Origin: Synaphobranchus kaupii | Taxonomy: Eukaryota; Chordata; Actinopteri; Anguilliformes; Synaphobranchidae | Reading direction: 5' to 3' | Length of the DNA stretch: 64,000 bases | Assembly: GCA_029718625.1 (NCBI GenBank) | Contig: CM056380.1 | Span: forward strand, 19,099,923-19,163,922 | In this document: positions 1 to 10,000 of the stretch, piece after piece | Layout of the letters: the number at the start of each line of letters is the position of its first letter | Numbering within the stretch: position 1 is the stretch's first letter | Notes under the pieces: model-generated | The model's input: only the letters and a program-made list of their open reading frames with translations | What the model was told of the DNA's origin: nothing | Databases searched by the model: none | Program-made: the position numbers and the translations under genes

Positions 1-1140
1 CTGGGGGGGCCTGCACAAGTGGCAGAGCATCTATACAACAGTCAGAATTGTACAATTCTGTAAATTGAAATGGCATTACAAATGTCATTTGGCTTCATCA
101 ATACGAGTACTTAAAAATATCAGACGAAAGAAAATAAGACACCGGAAAATAATGAAAAGGACGTGAGAAGGGAGGATAAATTATCAGTGTAACGTTATGT
201 CAAAAAAGATGGCTAAAATGTCGTTGTTTAACCGCTGCTCTGTGATTGGGACATTTAGGAGTTTCATTATCTAACGAAGATCGCAAACTTTACATATCAG
301 TTAGGTATTCTCCTAGGTGTGCTCCATAAAGCTGCACCGTAACATTTGCATTGGTTCCTGTATTATCAGAACAACTTCCACTGTCACCACTCTCCCCTAT
401 CTCATTTAGCTTGTACATTTAGCTACATGGAAGAAATATGAGATCTTTAACGGTACCTGGCCATTTTTTGGAGGCAAGCTCTTCTTATTAGCTGAAGTCG
501 AGATGACGAAGATTGAAAATGATCATTTAGCTAATTTAGGTTAGTTATTCGCTTTCCAAATCTACTCATCTGTGCATGGCCAAGCAGCCAATGTTGTGAG
601 ATTAGTCTAACGCCAATCAAAACACTGTAGTTTACACTTGGGAGTTGCTACCTAGGGAGGTCCACACACTCCACAAATCTGTTGAGTAGTTGATCATTTC
701 CGAAGACGGATCACATGGAGAGCTTATGCGAACACATTTTCTATTGATTTTAAAATGATAGTAAATTAGTTTTCAAACAATGACGTTTTCATTTAATATT
801 TTTTGACATGGTGGCGAACTCTGTAGGCCTGATGTATTGTAGGTTATGGGAAACACTGGGTTGCTAACGTTAGAAATCAGTTTACGTTATTTTGTCATTT
901 GCTTGAGCTCCCTACACACACACACCCCCACACCCGTAGCCTACGTCATAGCATAGGCTACATACGCTGCGTAGCCAGGGTGAATATCAGAAAGGGATTA
1001 GAATTGTTGATTTACTTTTATATATTTTTTTATTATAATTATAAAAATGTTATTAAAATGCCTGGGGGGGCTAAACCGGGGCTAAGCAAATTTGTGACGG
1101 GGCTATAGCCCACCCTTGCCCCGGTGTAGCGCCGTCCATG
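1..1140. repeat. hAT-like repeat, copy related to 61150-62000
   Basis: From about base 10 (CTGCACAAGTGGCAGAGCAT) to about 800 it aligns closely with the inside of the element at 61148-62000. The tail (about 1060-1140) is GC-rich (CCTTGCCCCGGTGTAGCGCC). Both strands lack a convincing coding frame. The element starts beyond the left edge. Confidence 0.7.
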
Positions 1141-1229
1141 GACTTAGCTTCTATATTTAGTCATGACATAATTATCATTTCCTCTGATTAAGATTAAGTC
1201 ATAGAATGTTATAACAATTATTGTTTCTA

Positions 1230-1720
1230 TTATTCAGATATTCATAGTTGTAGCCAATAAAACATATGGAAGTGGTGTTGGTGGACCAATAGGGGGCAAT
1301 CTTCCCTCTGGTCAAATAAATCCCAATGCCCCAGTGCAGTGATGGGGACACTGTGCTGTAGGAGATGCCGTCTTTCGGATGAGACGTTAAACCGAGGTCC
1401 TGACTCACTGTGGTCATTAAAGATCCCATGACACTTATTGCAAAGAGTAGGGGTTTCCCCGGTGTCCTGGCTAAATTCCCAACCTGGCTCTTTCAATCTG
1501 CCACCTAGTCATCCCTCAGTTTAAATTGGCTAATAATCATTCTCTCCCTCTCCACCTCAGCTGATGTGTGGTGAGCATTCTGGCGCAAAATGGCTGCCGC
1601 TGCATCACCCAGGTGGTTGCTACACATTGGTGGTGGAGAAGGCGAGTTTCCCCTCATCACTGTAAGCGCTTTGAGTATTTGAGTATAGAAAGGTGCTATA
1701 TAAATGCAAGGTATTATTTT
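1230..1720 (+). repeat. Teleost retroposon tail/SINE-like dispersed repeat
   Basis: Contains the conserved blocks CCGTCTTTCGGATGAGACGT and TTAAACCGAGGTCCTGACTC and an end like GCGCTTTGAGTATTTGAG with CTATATAAATGCAAGG, which I recognise as a common fish interspersed repeat. The family name is uncertain. No coding frame of its own. Confidence 0.6.
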
Positions 1721-1839
1721 TTTAAAATTATATGTCATTTTTCCAACCCATTGTCGTGTCTACGTTATTTCACTAAGTTGGGCTCTACTGACGTATAGAA
1801 TTCTAATTGAGTTTGAACTTAATTAATTCTGAATAAAAG

Positions 1840-3810
1840 TGACCAAACCTCACTACAATGGCATGGCGCACACACACTACCTCCCTGCGAGTCCATTAAT
1901 CATGAAGCTACCATGCTTACCGCTTAAACTACACTCTCCTGCTCCTGCTCACTCTGTCCCTTGGCCATGTCATGCTCACTCTGTCCCTCCTCGGCTTCCC
2001 TGTCACACGCCTGCTCCTCTGCTTGCTCCTCTGCTTGCTCCCCTGCCTGGCAGTGGCCATGGCCAGCCACCTCTCCTCCTTCAAGTTCCACCTGTTGCTG
2101 CACAATGCCGGGTACTGTAGATGTTGAAGCTACTGCAGCCCCTGCAGCAAACATGTCTGTTATTTTTGCACGTTTGGCGGCATCCGCCTCTAGATTAAAT
2201 TTTTTTTGGCCCGCAACTTCTCCGCACCCTCCTTGCGCTTTTGTTTACATTTTTGGCTCTGAGCCACCAGCCATGGCATCTGACACGAGAAACAGAGGAC
2301 AGAGGGGGAGGGGTGGGGCCTAGTAAGAGATGTTATTGGGGGCAGCCCAGTGTCAGTATAGAAAATGAACCAATGGGCTGCTGTCCCTCCTTTATGGGCC
2401 GGTCGTTGGCCAAAAAAAAAAATATATTTTTTTTTGTTTTTTTAAAATTATACATTTAATTATATCGGCCCCAAGGTGCGTCAGCCCACCGGGAAAATGC
2501 CCGGTATGCCAGATTACCAGTCCAGCGCTGCTTATAAACCATGCAACATCACCTGGGGAGCATTTCACCACAGATTCTCTAAACACACCAGATACTCAAC
2601 TCTTCTGTTCCTTCTGTGCTCACTCCTTAATTACAGGATGTTTCAGTTGGCAAGAGGAGTTTCCGGTGTTGTATTGCAGTACAGAACAATTCCATAGTAA
2701 TTTACTTGATCATGCCCGTTCATGAACATTCATGACACATCAAATTGCAATGCTTGGGTTTTAATGGTAGGCACAACAGCAGAATGCTATTTCTAAAAAC
2801 AAGAGACCTGACTAGGCATGTCTGTTCTACAATACAAGTTTCAGATTGACAGCCCACTAAACAGAGCACCACTGATAGGTTAAAATAACATAAGCAATAA
2901 CATAAGCACTTAAGACCAATACCACTCCTCTTGCAGTGGACAGTTTGTGGATGGCAGTTATGCTCCAAATGTTCCAGTTCCACAATCAACAATTCTCCCA
3001 ATTGGAGATTTAGCTGTACATCTGCCAATAACATCTGATCAAAGTAGCCAATTGAAGGATACACAGATGTGAACATGTAATAACGTAATGCTTTTTCAAA
3101 ACTGAAATTCTGAATTCTGGATGTTTGCATGAGGTCAGAAGGTACAGAAAGTAAAGTTCAGGGCTGAGTGTGTGGGAAACCCTGAATATTGCCAAAGTCT
3201 CAGTGCTGTATATGTATGGGGCATGCCCCGCCAAGCTGTAACTTGGTGGATGGCATACCTGCCATCCAAATAAAGTATGATTTAATTGCACAACATTTAA
3301 GAGTTGAGAATCTGCAATAACTCTGGCTTTCTGGTTTCATTACACAAATCTTACATTGAGTTAGGCTTACTTCCATGGCAACATATTCCAGATCTTAAGC
3401 CTGCTACTGAGCAGGCCAACCCCAAGTTATCCTGGCTTTAAGTTTAAACTGATGTCTTCCTGACTAATGACATAAGGGAAAAAACTGACATCACTTTGAT
3501 TGGAGACCACACTGACACAGGACAGTTAAAACGATGGGAAATTCAGAAATTAACATGTAACGCTACAGTAAGGAAATACTGTCATACCTCCTCAGGATCA
3601 TTTATGGAATAATCCTTTAAATCAATCCACTTTAAAGCGATGTGTGCAAAGAAGTAAAGCAGATATCAATTAAAAAACTTAAAGGCTATAGATACAGCAT
3701 TTCACCCCTCTGGTGTCTCATATGGAGATTGCATTTCATAACAACACAGCCGGAAGTGGAAGCACATGACCGTCAACTGGTTGCCAGATTGTTTAACCTC
3801 CATTTTGCGT
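1840..3810. other. Non-coding stretch, no gene recognised
   Basis: Contains a short CT/GC-rich low-complexity patch (1920-2090), A/T homopolymers near 2410-2440 and AT-rich unique-looking sequence. Open frames here are short and have no family resemblance. Confidence 0.5.
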
Positions 3811-3811
3811 A

Positions 3812-5426
3812 CAGTCAAGCCGGAAAGTCTCCCCACCCCTTTCACCTTCTCCACGTTTTATTACGTTACAGACATATTCTACAATAGATTGAGTTCATTT
3901 TTTGTCTCAAAATTCTACACAAAATAGCCCATAATGACAAAGTGAAAACAGGTTTTTAGACATTTGTGCTAATTTATAAAAAATCAAAATGTAAAATATC
4001 ATATGTACACAAGTGTGCACACCCTTTGATATGACACCCAAAAGTGAGCTGAGGTGCATTTTGTTTCCACTGATACTGCTTGAGATGTTTCTACAACTTA
4101 ATTGGAGTCCACCTGTGATAAATTCAATTGATTGGACATGATTGGGGATTGCCAACACCTGCCTATATAAGGTCCCACAGTTGACAGTGCATGTCAGAGC
4201 AAACTCCAAGCCATGGGGTCAAAGGAATTATCTGCAGACCTCAGAAACAGGATTGTGTCAAGGCATAGATCTGGAGAAGGGTACGGAAAAATCTCTGCAG
4301 CTTTACAGGTCCCAAAGAGCATAGTGGCCACCATCATTCGTAAATGGAAGAAGTTTGGAACCACCAAGAATCTTCCTAGACCTGGCCGCCCGGCCAAACT
4401 GAGCAATCGGGAAAGACGGGCCTTGGCCAGGGAGGTGAGCAGGAACCCGAGGGTCACTCTGACAGAGCTCCAGCGTATCCTTGTGGAGATGGGAGAACCT
4501 TTCAGAAGATCAACCATCCAGGCAGCACTCCACCAATCAGGCCTTTATGGTAGTGGCCAGACGGAAGCCCCTCCTTAGTAAAAGGCACATCACAGCCCGT
4601 TTGGAGTTTGCCAAAAGAATCAAGATTCTCTGGTCTGATGAAACCAAAATGGAACTTTTTGGCCTGAATACCAAGTGTCACGTCTGGAGGAAACCAGGCA
4701 CCGCTCATCACCTGGCTAATACCATCCCTACAGTGAAGCATGCGTTGGCAGCATCATGATGTGGGGATGTTTTTCAGCAGCAGGAACGGGGCGACTAGTC
4801 CTGATAGAGGGAAAGATGAATGGAATGCAGCTAAGTACACCGAGATCCTTGAAGAAAACCTGCTCCAGAGTGCTCTGGACCTCAGACTGGGGCGATGGTT
4901 TACCTTCCAACATGACAACGACCCGAAGCACACAGCCAAGAGAACAAAGGAGTGGCTTCGGAGAAAGTCTGTGCATGTCCTTGAGTGGCCCAGCCAGAGC
5001 CCAGACCTGAATCCAATTGAACATCTGTGGAAAGAGCTGAAAATGCCTGTGTACCGACGCTCCCCATCCAACCTGATGGAGCTTGCAAGGATATGCCAAG
5101 AGGAATGGGCAAAAATGTCCAGAAACAAGTGTGCCAAGCTCGTAGCTTCTTTCCCAAGACGCCTTGAAGCTGTAATCGCTACCAAAGGTGCAGCAACCAA
5201 GTATTAGGCTAAGGGTGTGTACAGATATGTAACTCCTAAATAACCTATTTTTGTCAGTAAAATAAAATTGCATATTTTCTAAAAACCTGTTTTCACTTCG
5301 TCATTATTGGCTATTGTGTGTAGATGTTTGAGGCAAAAAATGACCTCAATCTACTGTAGTATAAGTCTGTAACGTAATAAAACGTGGAGAAGGTGAAAGG
5401 GGTGGGGAGACTTTCCGGCTTGACTG
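3812..5426 (+). mobile_element. Tc1-like transposon, 1.6 kb, full length but inactive
   Basis: Ends are CAGTCAAGCCGGAAAGT and its reverse complement ACTTTCCGGCTTGACTG, each flanked by TA (3810-3811, 5427-5428), the Tc1/mariner target duplication. The inner TIR continues as CCTTTCACCTTCTCCACG on both sides. It encloses one broken transposase frame. Confidence 0.95.
4213..5207 (+). pseudogene. Tc1 transposase, frameshifted
   Basis: ATG at 4213 opens the DNA-binding half: a paired-type helix-turn-helix and a GRPAKLS hinge (to about 4553). The catalytic half follows with SDETK (first Asp), DNDPKHTA (second Asp) and [10 protein letters not shown] (Glu), a DD34E-type triad, ending KGAATKY-stop at 5207. 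The frame changes at about 4553, 4738 and 4826; the last change fits a 5-base insertion after a GAATG duplication. About nine residues are missing before KILWSDETK. It cannot make transposase as it stands. Confidence 0.92.
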
Positions 5427-5428
5427 TA

Positions 5429-6915
5429 CATAACTTTACTTCATCTGTGAAGAGTGGAGTCAGAGACTGAATCAGGCACAATCATGTTGAATCTTTTGTG
5501 GTTGGGTTGGACAAGTAATGAATTAATAAACAAATCTTGCAAGATTCATGTAACCCCAGTGAGCAAAAGCCGGAATCTAGACATCTAGGGGGGTGAAAAT
5601 CTCAGAATGAGTGACGTTTTGAAATAAACGTGTCAAAAATGTTCACTGGGACGTTATGATATATAAGGTTAGCTGATGAGTTTGCATGCATCTAGTCTCT
5701 GATAGCTATATGTAAATACCTTCTTTATTGATAATGGATAAGTATTTCTTTGGATATTGTAGTAATGGATGAAACATAGATTGCAAGAGGTGTTCACCAA
5801 GGATACGGCATGCAACAAATATAACCAATAATAATTAAAGGATAATTCCACCCAAAAACAAAATTAACCTTATTGAACACACGTCCCACTGAAGTCGCTT
5901 TACCCATGGTACGGCCAGAGATGTAAACAACCTAGCCAAGGACCTGGAAGATGCGTTGTTTCCCTGGATCTGTGTTCCGCGCTTCCAACAAGGAAACCCC
6001 CTTTTCCGACGACGGTCGGACCAAGTAACTTTTCTCCACCTCCTCGCAGGAATTGCGGTGTTTAATATTTAAGGCTGAACATCTTGGCTTTGATGTATTC
6101 TCTATTTTTTGGGGGCTGTTAATTGTATGAACTGATTGTAGCCAAAAGCAATGTTTTGTGTTATCTTATGATAATTGATTGTAATTGTTTATTGAAGTTG
6201 TATACAGTATAGAACTTGGTTAATTCGCATGCTCTTACCCTCTCCTGTATTTCTCTAACTCTGTGGGAGTACAGCTTCCCAGCCACGTTGCTATAAGTAT
6301 CGGTAATAGACAGGCTAACTCAATTCTAATTGGCTAGGTCCCGAAAGGGGACCACTAGCACACTCTCCTAAGCTCAAATACACATGCTGCTGATAGACAT
6401 AGCCATTAGGAGCAGGCAGTCTCGTCTCAATGTTATTTAGGCCAAGTGTTGAATCAAGCCATTTCACTCCAAGAACTTCTTGCTGTTGATCCTTTAAATT
6501 CAATCACTTGTGTTATTAGTCTTTTAGGTAAAGACGACATGACCCACGTTGGTTTAATAAAGTGTTTTGATTAAATTTGGTTCTAATAGATTAAAGAAAT
6601 TCTGGAATCTGGAATTATAAAATTAAATGAGACGGATTAAAACAATTTGACTATTCTGAACCTACAGTAACCTCGGTTCTATGAATACGGTCAACATGCC
6701 ACGCGGCGTGGTCATGCGGGGAATTCTATGCCTCTCAGTCGGCAAAAGAGGATGGGCGGCATACACGCACCATATTTATGGCGTAACGTGGTGTCCACCA
6801 TGTAGTGATGGTTAATTTGCTATTCGGTCTCCTAACAGCTCACCCTCTCGGTCACCCAGAGCCTGCGGAACATGGCCGCGTTTCCGTGGTTACAGGAGAG
6901 GGGTGTGGCTCTTAC
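5429..6915. other. Intergenic/intronic stretch, no gene recognised
   Basis: AT-rich sequence. A repeat-like block GATAATTCCACCCAAAA (5841) resembles one at 11214. Nothing recognisably coding; it would be intron if the SSUH2-like gene continues leftwards. Confidence 0.5.
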
Positions 6916-7045
6916 CCTGTACGTGTTGAAGGCGTCCATGCTGGTAGTCACGCCGTCCTTTGCAGGTGCCTTGCTCCAGCAGCAGTGGTTCGACGCAAAC
7001 AGGCCAAAGGCTTCGCGGGCGGTGTCCTCGCTGATCGACGGGATG
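6916..7045 (-). CDS. ssuh2: SSUH2-like exon C
   Basis: Acceptor TGTGTAG is followed by C, which completes the split Asn codon of exon B. The exon then reads IPSISEDTAREAFGLF, ASNHCCW and MDAFNTYR before donor GTAAGA. The exon is GC-rich compared with its surroundings and open throughout; it is the exon most like the SSUH2 family. Confidence 0.65.
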
Positions 7046-10000
7046 CTACACAAAAACAAACACACCCACTCAGATTTGCAAACACCAGCGATGTGATTTG
7101 CTCCCATTACTCAGGGAATTATCTTTTTTCCAGACTCCAAATGTCACTGGGGGCCAAAACTATTTGGCTTTATTGCTGAATTTACTCTCCTGCTATTAGC
7201 TGTCAAAGAATGCAAAGGCTCTTGATGTGTGTGCCATGTAGGGTGTCAACAGGAACTACAACTCCATACAGTCCACAGGAGGCTCCTCCTCCACGTTGTA
7301 CCGGTTGTGATTTCCGCACTGTAATGTGATACTGCGCAGCGGAAATGCGTGACTGGCTTTCCCCTTTTCATGGCAACCCTGTGAATTCGCAACCCTGTAA
7401 ACTTACAATGACGGAAGAAACCATTCAAAGGACTTGGCTCAACTAAGGCTGTAACACTGGCATAGCATATCCGTTCGCAAACGCAACATGTTTGTGACTG
7501 GATGTAACTGTGCTATTGAATGGTTAATGTTTAATCTAAAAGTTTTGTGTTAATATTTTACTTTGGATGGCTGTAAGGCATCCACCGCGCTGCGTTAGTT
7601 TTAATGCATCACGCAGAGAAAATATCTTGCATGTGATCTGTCTTAAACACTAACCGGTCATAATCTTAACACTGCACGCTGATCTCAACGCACACGCACC
7701 AATAACCTTACCGCTATCCCTTGTGTGTATGGTATGGTCAACGCACCATTATTCACTAGCTCCAGCTAAAGCTAGGTTCAAACCTCCCTCCATTTTCGGG
7801 TTCTTTGTTCTCTCTGAACACGTGTCTGAGACAAGGAGGAGAACATGGAAACCCCCACGTGTGCTCAACGCACGCGCACGCACGCACACGCACACGCACT
7901 CGCACATAGTTTGTTGTGCATTATAGTAGTTAATCGTGCTATAATGTACTTTGCTCTGTTTGGTACTTTGTGTTCAATAAACTATTACATTTTCCAAGAT
8001 TGTGTGTATTAATGTTGCTCTTGTGTTGAATTGAGTCAGCCAATGCTAATCGCAGGGATTTCCCCAAATGCCTTCACCTTCTAGCTGGATCATTTATATT
8101 AATTCGGTATCAACTGAGGACATAATATTGTGATTTTGTTAAGATAATAATGAATGTGTCATTTTATTTATAATTAATTTAATTATTAATTGAAGTTTTA
8201 TTTTATTAATATTTTTAGTTAGTATATTCTCTTTTGAGGATAGTATATAAAATTTTATGAGACCGATTTATTATACGAAAACTACACCACCAGTTGTATA
8301 AGGACGGTAGTGGCGTATTCCAGTACATAAGTGATGCCCCGTGTGAAGAATTAATTGAATACCCCTACAGCCATATTAGACAACAGTTTAAACACAAAAT
8401 GACTTTTTTAATCATGTAAACACTATCATAGAGATTAACATGGAACAATGGTATGATAGTAAGACGTCTTAAATTCTATCTCAAAACTACTTTCCACTCT
8501 GGCTGTGTGGGTGAACACGATGTCAGTTTGAGAACAGTATTAGGAACCTTCCACTCCGGTTGTGTGGGTGAACACTATGTCAGTTTAAGAACAGTGTTAC
8601 CTTCCACTCCGATTGCGTGGGTGAACACTATGTCAGTTTAAGAACAACATTAGGAACCTTACTTCCACTCTGTAAAAAGGGGGTGATCCCAAACGCGCTA
8701 CAAACCGGCTATATAGACAAGGAACTATAGGTGCTCAACAGAAGGACCAGTGAATAAAGAGAATACCAAACCCGGACTACTTCGCTAGGACTAACCCGAG
8801 ATAAGGAGGACTGGAGCACACAGAGCTCAGAGCAAAACAAAATATTTTAATACGACTGACGTTTCGACGTCAACGACGTCTTCTTCAGAGTCAAAATGGA
8901 AATACAGACAAATGCACCGGGAGGTATATAAATACCCTCCCATCAATTACACAAAATAAGGTGCGCATGTGTAGGACTAATAAATCTCGTCATAGATACC
9001 ACATATACAATGTTATCTTCTTTAACAGGATAAAGAGAAGAACGATAAATGTCATAGGTAAATTAACTAAATAATTGTCTATTGTGAACATGGCATAAAA
9101 CAATATAAAATGAAAATCAAAAAGCCTGTACACAAGTTACAAAAAACATGAAAGATTCAGCGACTCATTTAACCCATTGGGTTCCACACTATTGAGTGTA
9201 TGTATCCAGTACGCCTCCCTGCGGAGCAGTTGCTTAATAATATCTCCGCCTCTGGATGATGAAGTGACTCTCTCAATACCCCAAAATTTTAGAGAAGAGA
9301 CAGAACCATGATTGGCTTCAGCGTAATGTCGCGCAATAGCATAGTCCATATTTTTAGACCGGATCGCGGTCTTATGTTCAGCAATTCTAAGTTTGAGGGC
9401 TCTCTTAGTCTGTCCGATGTAGATTTTGGAGCATATACACTCTGGTTGTGTGGGTGAACACTATGTCAGTTTAAGAACAGCATTAGGACCCTTACTTCCA
9501 CTCTGGTTGTGTGGGTGAACACTATGTCAGTTTAAGAACAGCATTAGGACCCTTACTTCCACTCTGGTTGTGTGGGTGAACACTATGTCAGTTTAAGAAC
9601 AACATTAGGAACCTTACTTCCACTCTGGTTGTGTGGGTGAACACTATGTCAGTTTAAGAACAGCATTAGGACCCTTACTTCCACTCTGGCTGTGTGGGTG
9701 AACACTATGTCAGTTTAAGAACAGCATTAGGAGCCTTACTTCCACTCTGGTTGTGTGGGTGAACACTATGTCAGTTTAAGAACAGCATTAGGAACCTTGC
9801 TTCCACTCTGGCTGTGTGGGTGAACACTATGTCAGTTTAAGAACAACATTAGGAACCTTACTTCCACTCTGGCTGTGTGGGTGAACACTATGTCAGTTTA
9901 AGAACAGCATTAGGAGCCTTACTTCCACTCTGGTTGTGTGGGTGAACACTATGTCAGTTTAAGAACAGCATTAGGAACCTTGCTTCCACTCTGGCTGTGT

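Larger units (their letters stand above)
8673..9437 (-). mobile_element. 5'-truncated Penelope-like retroelement
   Basis: An insertion splits the 61-bp array, flanked on both sides by CACTCTG (8666-8672 and 9438-9444; this could be a target duplication or simply array sequence). On the minus strand it has a GIY-YIG endonuclease C-terminus, then about 450 bp of 3' sequence with a hammerhead-like fold. The reverse transcriptase is missing. GIY-YIG plus a hammerhead motif is the signature of endonuclease-bearing Penelope-like elements. Confidence 0.75.

Noticed and set aside
4728..5273. 181-codon minus-strand frame across the Tc1 element (and its twin at 58322-58795)
   Set aside because: Antisense shadow of the transposase catalytic region; no family resemblance of its own.
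6853..6872. Possible further SSUH2-like micro-exon (LWVTER)
   Set aside because: Has AG and GT borders but only about 18 bases and weak similarity to the expected next segment; not supported enough to annotate.
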